64,000 bases of DNA from Oscillospiraceae bacterium (GTDB lineage Bacteria > Bacillota > Clostridia > Oscillospirales > CAG-272), in NCBI GenBank assembly GCA_015064555.1, contig SVRZ01000010.1, positions 1 to 64,000 of the forward strand, read 5' to 3'. The notes under the pieces are model-generated. The model was not told where the DNA came from. It made no database searches and worked only from the letters and a program-made list of their open reading frames with translations. The first letter of the stretch is position 1, and each line of letters opens with the position of its first letter. Made by a program: the position numbers and the translations under genes. Below are positions 53,093-61,903 of this stretch, piece by piece.

Positions 53093-53986
53093 ATGAAGAA
53101 TTTTCTTGAAAAGGGAAAGCAGCTTCCGGAAAAGCTCAAGAGCTTTGTTATAAAAAACGCAAAGACGATCAAGAGCCTCGGTATCGCATTTCTGACGGTT
53201 GCCGCAGTTTCGGTAGTAACCTTCCTGCTTTTACTTGCTTTTGATATTATATACGTTGATGATGGTATGAAGTTCAACGTTGAGCTTTTCGCGGCGTTTA
53301 AGAGCACCTGGTACGGATGGGTGATATTCATCCTGCTCCAGACTGTGCTTTCTATGCTCCTTTGCGTTATACCCGGAGCATCTATGGCGTTTATTCTCCT
53401 CAGTAAAACGCTATATCCCGTGGCATGGCAGTCCTTTCTTTTGTCCTTCTCCAGTGTTATGATATGCAGTGCGGTTATGTATCTGGTCGGCAGATTCGGA
53501 GGATATGCTCTTTGCGTCAAGCTTCTTGGAGAGGAGGACTGCGAAAGGTCGCTCGGGCTTCTCAGAAACAGAGGAACGGTTTATTTTCCTCTTATGATGA
53601 TGTTTCCCATTTTCCCCGATGATGCGCTTGTTATGATCGCGGGAACGCTTAAAATGTCGCTTAAATGGTTTATCCCCGCCATAATTATCGGCAGAGGAAT
53701 AGGCATTTGTACGATAGTATTCGGTCTTTCGATCATTCCGTTTGACAAGTTCACGTCTGTTTTCCATTGGATAATCTTTATACTTCTGTGTGCGCTTCTT
53801 ATCTTCCTTGTATTCTTCACCGCGCATAAATTCAATGATATGATGGAAAGAAAGAGAAAGGAAGCTGAGGCGTCCGACGCCGAAGAAAAATCAGAGGGAT
53901 CCTCCGAACAGATCACCGATGATTCGGTTGCGCCTGTTGTCGAGCAGAGCTCCGATGAGGTAACGGAGAGCACCTCCGAGGAATAA
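53093..53986 (+). CDS. TVP38/TMEM64 (VTT/DedA-like) membrane protein
   Basis: 297 residues with about six membrane segments. The VTT-domain features are present: a re-entrant-like CVIPGASMAFILLSKTLYP and the conserved MMFPIFPDDALVMIAGTLKM before GRGIG. Relatives act as lipid scramblases or flippases, or affect envelope homeostasis; direct evidence is limited for TVP38 members. The C-terminal 45 residues are Ser/Glu-rich and cytoplasmic. It shares a transcript with the small coiled-coil gene 13 bases later. Confidence 0.87.
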   Translation: MKNFLEKGKQLPEKLKSFVIKNAKTIKSLGIAFLTVAAVSVVTFLLLLAFDIIYVDDGMKFNVELFAAFKSTWYGWVIFILLQTVLSMLLCVIPGASMAFILLSKTLYPVAWQSFLLSFSSVMICSAVMYLVGRFGGYALCVKLLGEEDCERSLGLLRNRGTVYFPLMMMFPIFPDDALVMIAGTLKMSLKWFIPAIIIGRGIGICTIVFGLSIIPFDKFTSVFHWIIFILLCALLIFLVFFTAHKFNDMMERKRKEAEASDAEEKSEGSSEQITDDSVAPVVEQSSDEVTESTSEE

Positions 53987-53999
53987 CAGGAGATTTTCG

Positions 54000-54371
54000 A
54001 TGTCGATAGAAGATGAAATAGAGCAAAAAAGAGAAGAGCAGAGAATCAAGCAGGAGCAGCTCGAAAATGAGCGCATCAGCCGCCTTGCCGAAGCCGAAAA
54101 AGAGCTTGCCGCAATAGCGGAAACGGTCAAAAACAAGGTTGTTGATGAAGTCACGGAGGGCAAGGTCGAAAGACGCCTGTTTACAAAAAGAAAGTTTGTC
54201 AGAGTCGGTACCTTCTTCGATGCAGACTGTGTTTTACGCAAATACCCCGAATTGCATGATACGCTTGTTTGCAAGTTGCGTGAAATGGGTATGTCCGCGA
54301 TCAGGATCACGGTCCCCTCAGATACAGGTCCTACCTCTGTTTACGTATACGTTGAGTATAATTTGAAATGA
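54000..54371 (+). CDS. Small coiled-coil protein, family unknown
   Basis: 123 residues. The first half (residues 3-60) is highly charged and helical (EDEIEQKREEQRIKQEQLEN), a likely coiled coil. The second half is compact, with FFDADCVLRKYPELHDTL and a beta-like end VYVYVEYNLK. No signal peptide or membrane segment. It follows the VTT gene by 13 bases behind AGGAGA, so a partner role at the membrane is possible but unproven. Confidence 0.75.
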   Translation: MSIEDEIEQKREEQRIKQEQLENERISRLAEAEKELAAIAETVKNKVVDEVTEGKVERRLFTKRKFVRVGTFFDADCVLRKYPELHDTLVCKLREMGMSAIRITVPSDTGPTSVYVYVEYNLK

Positions 54372-54389
54372 CTCTTAACATCAGATAAC

Positions 54390-54446
54390 AAAGAAGAGTG
54401 ATTATTTCGGTTTTTGTTGATCGATCTGGTCGCTCTTCTTTGTATT
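54390..54446 (+). terminator. Terminator after the VTT operon
   Basis: CAAAGAAGAG pairs with CTCTTCTTTG over a 33-base loop; TTTGTATTTG follows. The stem is sound but the U-tract is imperfect. Confidence 0.55.
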
Positions 54447-54509
54447 TGTTATTTAATTCTCGTCGATAATTTATAAGACTGTGAAATATGGAAAATATCT
54501 GAATGTGTA

Positions 54510-54538
54510 TTGACATAGTTGTACTTTAATGATAAAAT
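54510..54538 (+). promoter_or_regulatory. Promoter of the zinc-ribbon/InlB-repeat gene
   Basis: TTGACA (54510-54515), 17 bases, TAAAAT (54533-54538). It overlaps upstream in-frame ATG codons, which helps to fix the gene start at 54574. Confidence 0.82.
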
Positions 54539-54573
54539 ATGACTATATGAAAAAATGTAAAGGAGATTTTAAT

Positions 54574-57500
54574 ATGAGCAGGCAGCAACAACTTGAGCTC
54601 CTGGGCTTGCATTGTACAATTTGTGGCGGTTCGTTAAAATTTGAAAATTGCAATCAAGATTTTGAGCGATATACATGTCCTTCTTGCGGGAACAAATTTC
54701 GTTTGCCGCTTGATATAGATAGATTTAAAGTATATCGTGCAGAATTGATGAAGCGCTTTGGTTCGCTTTCCAGTCGAGGTGCTATGAATAAGCCAAAACA
54801 GGAAATGCTTTATGAACTGAAAAACTTTGCAATACAGTATTCCGATTTTGCCAATCAGGACTCTCAGTATCATTTGTTTTACATAGCGGCATTAACTGAA
54901 AATTTTCGCATTAAGTTCAATGTTGGTGATGCTACTTGTCAAGAAGCAGAGGATACGTATCGTATTATAAGTGATACGACAAATGGAAATGAAAGATATC
55001 CTATTGATGTTTACGGCAAGAAAATATCCGCAGCGTATAAAAGATGGACAACTCCGCGCCGTTTACCTCTTTGGTCAAAGCTGGCCATAGGAATAAGTGT
55101 GGCGGCAGTTCTTATAACCGCCCCATTGCTCACTTTATTTCTGGGGAGAAACCTTGAAGATGAAGCTACAGGCGTATACGTTCACGTGGATGGAACCGAT
55201 TACGGTATGTTTGACAAATGGAAGGTTAGACTTAACGTAAATAAGCTTGAGGAGGGAACCCCCGAATACATAGCTTCAACTACGCTTCTTAAGCACGAAA
55301 GCGATAAATATCTAGTCTACGATATGACTATGATATTAGGAAATCACATTGCACAACCCAAAAAACCGGTTACGGTCACAATTCCGATTCCTAACGATTT
55401 TGAAGCAAGAAATACTGTGGTATATTATATTTCCTCAGATGGAAAGTGCGAAATACTGGAAAACACGGAAGTGGTGGACGTAACCAGAACGGTAACATTC
55501 GAGGCGGATCACTTTAGTTTGTATGCGATAGCCGAGCGTCCGTTCCAGGCGTCATTTCTTCCCGAAAACGGATCGATTATTCCAAATGAAAAGGTTTTAT
55601 GGGGTAGCAGACTCTCAGAGCCCGAGCTTCAGGATCGCGTTGGTTATACTTTTGACGGATGGTATAACGGAAGCGATAAATGGAATTTCGAGGATAATAT
55701 AGTTACCGATAATATTACCCTCAAGGCACAGTGGATTCCTAAACAATATGATGTAAGCTTTGATTCTGATGGTGGAAACGAGCAGAGCGCGATCAAGGCC
55801 ACATTTGATGCAGAATGTACACTTCCCACGCCTTATAAGAAAGGCTATAAATTTGTTGGCTGGTATAGCGAGAATGGTACAAAATACGAGAGCGGTGCAT
55901 GGACTACAGCAGATAATCTCTCTCTTACAGCAAGATGGGAGCTCGCTGATGCAATCGTATCCTTTGGTAATCTCGACGATGTCGTTGAATATCCCCAACT
56001 TGAAAGAAAATACGGAGATATGTATGGTGAGTTGCCGATACCGCAGAGAATAGGCTATGATTTCATGGGGTGGTATACCGATTCCGTGGGCGGAACGGTA
56101 GTTACCTCAGAAACTGTTGTCACTGAAGATAAGGACCATACAATATATGCGCATTGGGATGCTATTGAATATAGCATAGTATTTAATGCAAATACGCCTG
56201 CAAAAGGTTCGTTGATCGGAGATGTATTAGAGCCTATAACCTGTAAATATGATGATAAGATCAGGCTTTCATCTCCTTCCTTTAGCGTAAACGGATGGAA
56301 GTTTGTAGGCTGGGCAACCGATGCTTCAGGCGAGGCTATCTGCGAAAACAACGGGGAAATAACCAATCTCACCGCTGTTGATGGAGAAACGGTTAATCTC
56401 TATGCGGTATGGCATGTAGATCCTTATACAGTTGCTAAGTACGTATCGAATGAATCGGTAGTATCTGATACGGATGGCAGATATTCTTACACGGTATATA
56501 ACAACATAAATAAAACACCGAAGATAACCTCCGGAACAAAGGCTATAGTCGACTGGTCCGGATGTTCGGATGGAAATCACGATTACATTTCGGCAGTAAA
56601 CTCCGGCGGATCGAGATACGGAGGCGGTAATGACAATCTGGACATTACAGCGGTCGATGAGGTTTATTTCATAGGTAATCCCAGAGCTACCTACTGGAGC
56701 GTCTACATATATACCATTTATTACTCTAGCGGTTTTTCCTTGAGGCTTAATTTTGATAATTTCCATATGATGGGATATATAAAGCCCTGGGAGCAACCCG
56801 AGAATTTCACACTTGAATTAAATTATACAAATTCTAATTCTATTCGTGCATATGGCAACGATTCAGCAATATCCGAGTTCAAGAATTTGCTTATTGAAGG
56901 AACAGGAAGCTTAACCGCTTACGGTAGTGACGGAGCAAATGGAAGCGATGCTTCCTCAAGAAATTATACGGATAATTCCAAAGGCTATCGCGGTGGTGAC
57001 GGTAAAGACGGACATCCTGCAATAAATTGTAAGCGCGTTGTTCTAAATTGCGATGGTAATATATCTCTCATTGGCGGAAACGGCGGAAATGGAGGTCGTG
57101 GCGGCGACATCAGCGGTTATTCCGACGAGTCGGATCAGTACAATAATCCCGATGGCGGAGATGGCGGCAACGGCGGAAATGGTGGTTGTCCTATAGATTT
57201 GGCATTGCTGAATATCGTTAAATGCGGTGGATTGCATCTCCAATATGGCAATGGCGGAAATGGCGGCAACGGCGGTAACGGCGGTAGTGCAAAGGAAGAA
57301 GATGAAGGTAAGCCCGATAATGGCGGTGATGGCGGCAACGGTGGTAATGGCGGTAGTGGATTTGCTGGCGGTAGCGGTGGCAACGGTGGCAATGGCGGTC
57401 ATTCATTTGGTCGTTCCGGTGGATTAATGAATTCTCAAACTTATCGTGGTAGGTCGGGTGATGCCGGTAATGGTGGAAACGGCGGTAATAGCATATCGGC

Positions 57501-57690
57501 CGTTACTTATCAAAACGGTAACGTGTCAGAAATAACCTCTACTTCAGGTGCTGCAGGATATGCGGGACAGGTAGGAACGATTGATAGTGATAAACACAGC
57601 GGAATTGCAGGCTCCGAAGGAGAAAGAGGAGATGGCGGTAAGAAGGATAGCAACTATTACAATTCCTTTAAATCCAAGGTCTCTGCTTGA
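54574..57690 (+). CDS. Zinc-ribbon, single-pass membrane protein with InlB repeats and GGN-rich tail
   Basis: 1038 residues from the ATG behind AAAGGAG. Residues 14-38 form a zinc ribbon (Cys14, 17, 35, 38); 45-160 is a helical cytoplasmic part; a membrane helix lies at about 167-190 (KLAIGISVAAVLITAPLL). There is no cleavable signal, so the long rest should be outside. About 200-340 is beta-rich; 345-640 holds four or so InlB/Listeria-Bacteroides repeats (GYTFDGWYNG, GYKFVGWYSENG, YDFMGWYTDSVGG, GWKFVGWATDASG); about 645-780 is unassigned. From about 785 to 1010 the chain is full of GGNGGNGG units with charged breaks, recalling PGRS-type tails. An adhesive or sensing role is possible; none is shown. 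Confidence 0.85.
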   Translation: MSRQQQLELLGLHCTICGGSLKFENCNQDFERYTCPSCGNKFRLPLDIDRFKVYRAELMKRFGSLSSRGAMNKPKQEMLYELKNFAIQYSDFANQDSQYHLFYIAALTENFRIKFNVGDATCQEAEDTYRIISDTTNGNERYPIDVYGKKISAAYKRWTTPRRLPLWSKLAIGISVAAVLITAPLLTLFLGRNLEDEATGVYVHVDGTDYGMFDKWKVRLNVNKLEEGTPEYIASTTLLKHESDKYLVYDMTMILGNHIAQPKKPVTVTIPIPNDFEARNTVVYYISSDGKCEILENTEVVDVTRTVTFEADHFSLYAIAERPFQASFLPENGSIIPNEKVLWGSRLSEPELQDRVGYTFDGWYNGSDKWNFEDNIVTDNITLKAQWIPKQYDVSFDSDGGNEQSAIKATFDAECTLPTPYKKGYKFVGWYSENGTKYESGAWTTADNLSLTARWELADAIVSFGNLDDVVEYPQLERKYGDMYGELPIPQRIGYDFMGWYTDSVGGTVVTSETVVTEDKDHTIYAHWDAIEYSIVFNANTPAKGSLIGDVLEPITCKYDDKIRLSSPSFSVNGWKFVGWATDASGEAICENNGEITNLTAVDGETVNLYAVWHVDPYTVAKYVSNESVVSDTDGRYSYTVYNNINKTPKITSGTKAIVDWSGCSDGNHDYISAVNSGGSRYGGGNDNLDITAVDEVYFIGNPRATYWSVYIYTIYYSSGFSLRLNFDNFHMMGYIKPWEQPENFTLELNYTNSNSIRAYGNDSAISEFKNLLIEGTGSLTAYGSDGANGSDASSRNYTDNSKGYRGGDGKDGHPAINCKRVVLNCDGNISLIGGNGGNGGRGGDISGYSDESDQYNNPDGGDGGNGGNGGCPIDLALLNIVKCGGLHLQYGNGGNGGNGGNGGSAKEEDEGKPDNGGDGGNGGNGGSGFAGGSGGNGGNGGHSFGRSGGLMNSQTYRGRSGDAGNGGNGGNSISAVTYQNGNVSEITSTSGAAGYAGQVGTIDSDKHSGIAGSEGERGDGGKKDSNYYNSFKSKVSA

Positions 57691-57741
57691 CCGTGAAGCG
57701 AAATAACTTTATATCAAAACTAAAGAACCCGCGCTCGGAGA

Positions 57742-57828
57742 CTGATTCATTAAGAATTGAGTAAAAATAAGGCTAAAATACAAAAATGTATTAAGAATTT
57801 AGTTCCATGCAAATTCTTAATGAATCAG
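57742..57828. repeat. 17-bp inverted repeat pair
   Basis: CTGATTCATTAAGAATT (57742-57758) recurs in reverse complement at 57812-57828, making an 87-base hairpin-forming stretch just before repeat copy B. The loop is A-rich. It may be a mini-element or the end of the preceding transcript; no coding function. Confidence 0.6.
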
Positions 57829-57835
57829 CCTATCA

Positions 57836-57959
57836 GGGCAAGGGATTTAGAGCGGAAATCGTCGGCTAACGAGCGAAGGTCATACAATAGTATGCCGAGT
57901 GAGGAGACGGCGATAGAATTAAAACACCATAAAACGAAGAAAACCGCAGAATTTCAACC
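57836..57959 (+). repeat. Dispersed structured repeat, copy B
   Basis: Full-length relative of 15419-15545 in the opposite orientation. The inner stem is CATAC-AATA-GTATG and the outer pair ATCGTCG/CGGCGAT, both altered but still paired relative to copy A. As in copy A, an A-rich stretch and a TTTCAACC end follow. A short open frame through it is shared only in part with copy A and is not protein-like. Confidence 0.75.
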
Positions 57960-57990
57960 ATAATGCTTATTAAATACAACGAAATTATGC

Positions 57991-58027
57991 ACCGAGGTAT
58001 TGTCTTGAACAACACCTCGGTCTTTTT
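57991..58027 (+). terminator. Intrinsic terminator before the TraX gene
   Basis: ACCGAGGTATTGT pairs with AACAACACCTCGGT around a short loop, followed by CTTTTT. It is the likely end of the transcript of the large membrane protein. Confidence 0.75.
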
Positions 58028-58096
58028 ACTCGGTTATGCCTAAATAACTCAGCGCCTGTTGTTACTATAAAGAACTATCAAATTTTCTCCATACCC

Positions 58097-58125
58097 TTGA
58101 ATTTTTATCGGACATCTGCTATACT
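58097..58125 (+). promoter_or_regulatory. Promoter of traX and the deacetylase
   Basis: TTGAAT (58097-58102), 17 bases, TATACT (58120-58125). Confidence 0.75.
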
Positions 58126-58156
58126 GTCTACATAAAGAAAGAGAAGGAGAGGGAAT

Positions 58157-59005
58157 ATGTCCGCTACTCAAAGCAAGGCATCGCCGATAGGCTTTATGTC
58201 GGGCTCGACGATAAAAATAATAGCATGCGTGCTGATGTTTATCGACCATATGGGGATTGTTCTGTTCCCGGGGCAGATGATATACCGCGTGATAGGCAGA
58301 TTGGCATTTCCGCTTTTCGCCTTCTTTATAGCCGAGGGTTCGAAGTATTCGCGCAATAATATGCGCCGCTTCATTCTGCTTTTCATATTCGGTCTTGCGT
58401 ATCTCGGAGTCTTTTACGTTGTGGCAGGCGAGATATATGCAAGCATATTCCTTACGTTTTCGATCTCTATCGCTGTAAACGGGCTTCTTGATATCCTGAA
58501 AAAATGGATGTTCACCGAAGCTAAGATATATAAATTCGTCATATCCGCATTTGCGCTCGGCGCTGCTGTATTCGGTGCCTGGTGCTTATGCGAGGCGATG
58601 CCTTTTGATTATGGCTTTATCGGCGCGATGATACCTGTGCTCATAAATATTTTCACCTTCAAGGACGAGTCCGCGCCCGAGTCGCTTCGCCGTCTTGATA
58701 CATATTCGGTCAGGCTCTTGTTGCTTCTTATCGGGCTTCTCGTCTTTGCGATAAAGAATATCGCTTTTGTGGTGGACATCTTCGGCATTTCGGTACCGAT
58801 GCAATTCTTCTCGCTGATTTCGGTGCTTTTGCTCCTGTTTTATAACGGCAAGGGAGGAAACAAGCGCCTGAAGTATTTCTTTTACGTATTCTATCCCGCG
58901 CATCTCGTTTTGCTTGAGGCAATAGCGATAGTAATATCGGTATTCTATGCATTTGCGCCATATGATGTATTCATTGTTCTTGAGGCAGGACTGTCCCTGC
59001 TTTGA
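58157..59005 (+). CDS. TraX-family membrane protein (acyltransferase-3-like)
   Basis: 282 residues with about eight membrane helices. The start region SGSTIKIIACVLMFIDHMG, then YRVIGRLAFPLFAFFIAEGSKYS and NNMRRFILLFIFGLAYLGVFY, is typical of TraX, a pilin N-acetylase of F plasmids. Chromosomal homologues in clostridia are common and their acceptor is unknown, so no conjugation role is implied. It begins behind AAGGAGAGGG, and the deacetylase gene follows 23 bases after it. Confidence 0.88.
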   Translation: MSATQSKASPIGFMSGSTIKIIACVLMFIDHMGIVLFPGQMIYRVIGRLAFPLFAFFIAEGSKYSRNNMRRFILLFIFGLAYLGVFYVVAGEIYASIFLTFSISIAVNGLLDILKKWMFTEAKIYKFVISAFALGAAVFGAWCLCEAMPFDYGFIGAMIPVLINIFTFKDESAPESLRRLDTYSVRLLLLLIGLLVFAIKNIAFVVDIFGISVPMQFFSLISVLLLLFYNGKGGNKRLKYFFYVFYPAHLVLLEAIAIVISVFYAFAPYDVFIVLEAGLSLL

Positions 59006-59028
59006 TATAAACAACAAAGGAGAATATT

Positions 59029-59889
59029 ATGCGTTACAAATTTTTGCGTTTCCCGGGAGGGAAATTAAAGGCTGTCACTCTCAGCTATGACGACGGTATA
59101 CAGGCAGACCTCAGACTCGTTGACGTGATCAACAGGTACGGTATGAAATGCACCTTCAATATCAATACCAACGGTTTTTCGGAGAACAAGCCCAATAAGC
59201 TAAAGCCCGACGTTATAAAGGAGCGAATCCTCGGCACGGGGCACGAGGTAGCCGTTCACGGCGAGCGGCATATAGCACCGGGAGTAGCAGAGCCTTCGGT
59301 GTTTATTGCAGATGTTCTCAATTGCCGTATGACGATGGAGAAGGAATTTGGCGGTATAATCCGCGGCATGGCATATCCGGATTCGGGTATCACACGTATG
59401 CATGGCAACAATAATTATAATGATACAAGAACATATCTCCGCGGACTCGGAATAGCATATTCGAGAACCCTCGGCGGTGACAACAATACCTTCCATCTTC
59501 CCACCGACTGGTATGCCTGGATGCCCACCGCACATCATGTGAATCCGAATCTTATGGATTGGGCGGAATCCTTCGTTTCGATAAAGGAGGAGGCGCTTTA
59601 CAGTGCAGCAAGATTCCCGCGCCTGTTCTACCTCTGGGGACATAGCTTCGAGTTCGACAGAAATGATAACTGGGAGTTGCTTGACGAATTCTGCGCGCTC
59701 ATATCCGGCAAGGAGGATACCTGGTACGCAACGAATATAGAGATATATGATTACGTCGAGGCATACAGATCGCTTATAACAAGCGCAGACGGCAACCGAA
59801 TCTATAACCCCACCTTGAAGGAGATATGGATGGATATCGATACCAGGCCTTATAGCATAAAGCCCGGAGAAACTCTTGAGCTTTCGTAA
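59029..59889 (+). CDS. Polysaccharide deacetylase (carbohydrate esterase 4-like)
   Basis: 286 residues with the NodB fold. LSYDDGI supplies the catalytic and metal Asp pair, and VAVHGERH the metal histidines; YPDSGITRM and LYLWGHSFEFD are the later active-site parts. No signal peptide is present, so it is probably intracellular, unlike wall-modifying members. It is co-transcribed with the TraX-like acetyl/acyl-transferase, which may set an acylation-deacylation pair; that is inference from position. Confidence 0.87.
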   Translation: MRYKFLRFPGGKLKAVTLSYDDGIQADLRLVDVINRYGMKCTFNINTNGFSENKPNKLKPDVIKERILGTGHEVAVHGERHIAPGVAEPSVFIADVLNCRMTMEKEFGGIIRGMAYPDSGITRMHGNNNYNDTRTYLRGLGIAYSRTLGGDNNTFHLPTDWYAWMPTAHHVNPNLMDWAESFVSIKEEALYSAARFPRLFYLWGHSFEFDRNDNWELLDEFCALISGKEDTWYATNIEIYDYVEAYRSLITSADGNRIYNPTLKEIWMDIDTRPYSIKPGETLELS

Positions 59890-59895
59890 AAATAA

Positions 59896-59950
59896 AAGCA
59901 TCCGCTTTCTTCTGCCGTGATACGGTAGGCGAGGCGGATGCTCTTATTTT
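59896..59950 (+). terminator. Terminator of the traX-deacetylase operon
   Basis: GCATCCGC pairs with GCGGATGC over a 28-base loop that itself can fold; CTTATTTTG follows. Confidence 0.65.
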
Positions 59951-60070
59951 GTTAAGATCAAGCTTTTTAATTATTCACATCTCCAATCAACTGGGCTTAA
60001 ACCTAAATGAAAATTCACGACCAGCGCCCAAACCGGCTAAGACATCGTCTATATTGCAATAGTATAAATA

Positions 60071-60328
60071 TCATTCCAAGTAATGCCACAATTCCGGAAA
60101 TCTAATGTTATCAATATGCATTTTATTCAACAATTCATCCCGAGTGCTGAAATTTTCTTCGTATATCAAAACATTATCTTTTACGACGTTATAAGAAAAA
60201 GTTCCTTGCGGTCCATAACAAAGATTAATTTCTTTGTCTTTATAATAAAATATAAATTCTTCGCAATTAACTAAATATCTTTCAAGGAATTCTTCATAAC
60301 TCATCACTTCTGATATTTTCACCCTCAT
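60071..60328 (-). CDS. Small hypothetical protein, possible immunity protein
   Basis: 85 residues: MRVKISEVMSYEEFLERYLV, FIFYYKDKEINLCYGPQ, and HIDNIRFPELWHYLE at the end. No known domain is recognised. The ATG at 60328 has a GAAAGG site eight bases upstream; the frame extends 19 codons further into RHS-related sequence. It lies on the same strand just after a truncated RHS remnant, the usual place of an orphan immunity gene, and it is A/T-rich like the rest of that locus. An immunity role is inferred from position only. Confidence 0.6.
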   Translation of the reverse strand: MRVKISEVMSYEEFLERYLVNCEEFIFYYKDKEINLCYGPQGTFSYNVVKDNVLIYEENFSTRDELLNKMHIDNIRFPELWHYLE

Positions 60329-60452
60329 TTTAAAAACCTTTCTTAAATCGTTGACGTTCCATATTCCGTTATGCGGTTTATTCAATTTGCTAGGGAGGCT
60401 TCTAGGTGTACTTATTGTGTTTATTTTGACATATGCACCACAGATTATAGAA

Positions 60453-60950
60453 CTAACCGGAGCAGTTGTATTCCTTATACGTAAAGCTCTGAGTAGTGCC
60501 GCTCTGAGTCATACCTGTGAGCTGTCTGCCCGTCCAGGTGAAGTTCTTACCAAATCCGACGCCATTATGGTAGTACAGTGGGTTGCCGAGCGCATCGTAG
60601 GTAGCCAACACCAACCTGAATCGAACACGTTTTAAGAGACGTATTTTCCGAGATAATGCGTCAAAAAGCCTTGCGATATCCGCATATCACTTCACCTTTT
60701 TGACTTTTCTCGCAAAAAATCCGTTCTCTTAAAACGCTCCGCACCTAAAGCTTATGAAAATCTGATGATGTTTTTTGAAAAAGAGCGAAGCTAAGTGTGG
60801 ACTTTGCGAGCGAATTTTCGAAAAACAGCGCGGATTTTCATTGCTTTAGGCGTATTTGATTCAGGTTGGTGTTGGCTGGTTCTTCCTCTGTAGGTAGTAA
60901 GCTGATCACCCCATGCTCCCGAGCTGTAGCCGTATGACTTGAACGCCTAT
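60453..60950 (-). pseudogene. RHS/YD-repeat gene remnant, split by a small element
   Basis: On the minus strand, the piece 60950-60878 reads FKSYGYSSGAWGDQLTTYRG, and the piece 60602-60453 reads TYDALGNPLYYHNGVGF, TWTGRQLTGMTQSGTTQS, FTYKEYNCSG and stop. Both are typical of one RHS/YD repeat, interrupted by the 275-base element between them. No start codon or complete domain remains. It is probably a leftover of an older RHS tail displaced by C-terminal exchange. Confidence 0.8.
60603..60877. mobile_element. MITE-like element with 20-bp terminal inverted repeats
   Basis: The perfect inverted ends, AGCCAACACCAACCTGAATC at 60603-60622 and its complement at 60858-60877, enclose about 235 bases with no protein gene. 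It interrupts an RHS repeat whose two halves lie on either side. Inside are further partial inverted matches (for example TTTTAAGAG and CTCTTAAAA). It looks like a non-autonomous transposon; no transposase is near. A clear target-site duplication could not be defined. Confidence 0.7.
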
Positions 60951-60956
60951 GGTAAA

Positions 60957-61736
60957 TTACTGTTTTTTCACTCCGGACAGTCCCTCATCGTTGTTTAATA
61001 ATACGGGATACTCGTCTCTGATTAATTCCCACATTTTCGCTTCCTTAGAGCTTACCATATCGTCAAAATAAGCAAAATCGCCGGAACGAAGGTGCTCAAG
61101 TGGCTCTGAGTATCTAGTCACCTCATCCAGAATCCCCTTTTTTTCCCAGTAATTTAATTGATAGCTTAAATATTCTTCCGCAAATGTAAAATTACGCGAT
61201 TTAAGTGCCATATAGTATAGGTTGTAGTTCCATAGCATGCGTTCGCGCCATGACTCGGTAGCCATATCTTGATAGCCCATTAATTTCAAATGTTGTTGGC
61301 GATTGCATTCAAATAATTCTTCAAGTTTAATCAACTCGGATAAAGCCGATTCGCAATCTACAGCTACTTCAAACAGAGGTAGCAGATATTTATCGATCGC
61401 ATTCGATATTACTTCGGCACAATTGATCAGATTTTCCGGAGAGCTATTGTCATATAACCAGTCACGCCTGTTATTTTGGATAAAAAACATCGATAATTCG
61501 TAATTTCCCATCAGCAAGCTATTCGTTCTTGGCCGTCCGACAGATAACGGAATCAATCCAAATTCAATCCTGCATTCTGTTCGCCCCGGTAGACAATCCA
61601 AGTAAAATACTTGTATGATGTCGTTTTTTAGTCTCATCCATCCCCTTTGACCGTACTCTTTTTTTGTTTTTTTAAAACCAAGCGGTTTATACTTTCGCTC
61701 ACATATTTCGTTAAAGTAGGAAGACAATCTTTTCAT
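60957..61736 (-). CDS. DUF4304-like protein, probable RHS-toxin immunity protein
   Basis: About 259 residues from the ATG at 61736. The N-terminal third, MKRLSSYFNEICERKYKPLG, FKKTKKEYGQRGWMRLKNDI, IQVFYLD, matches the plan of DUF4304 proteins, which often sit in polymorphic-toxin immunity loci. The rest is helical (FEVAVDCESALSELIKLEEL, FTFAEEYLSYQLNYWEKKG). An earlier start would add a hydrophobic helix, so the start is uncertain, and its ribosome site is distant. It follows the RHS toxin tail on the same strand, as immunity genes do. Confidence 0.68.
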   Translation of the reverse strand: MKRLSSYFNEICERKYKPLGFKKTKKEYGQRGWMRLKNDIIQVFYLDCLPGRTECRIEFGLIPLSVGRPRTNSLLMGNYELSMFFIQNNRRDWLYDNSSPENLINCAEVISNAIDKYLLPLFEVAVDCESALSELIKLEELFECNRQQHLKLMGYQDMATESWRERMLWNYNLYYMALKSRNFTFAEEYLSYQLNYWEKKGILDEVTRYSEPLEHLRSGDFAYFDDMVSSKEAKMWELIRDEYPVLLNNDEGLSGVKKQ

Positions 61737-61903
61737 AAAATTTCTATTATCCTTTCCGGCGAAAAAAGCCAATGTAATTATTAATGCAAAGATATACAAC
61801 AGTATACAAAGCTTCTCACAAGCATAGCTATTTCGAGCTTTTAAGAACTTCATTTGCAAAGATTTATTCTCATAGAATAAAATTAATTTATAAAATTACC
61901 CAA

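Noticed and set aside
57043-57402. Pro-rich or Thr/Ala-rich frames antisense to the GGN tail
   Set aside because: They only mirror the repetitive glycine codons.
58157-59005. TraX as evidence for a conjugative element
   Set aside because: No relaxase, coupling protein, type IV secretion gene or attachment site is near; chromosomal TraX homologues are common in clostridia.
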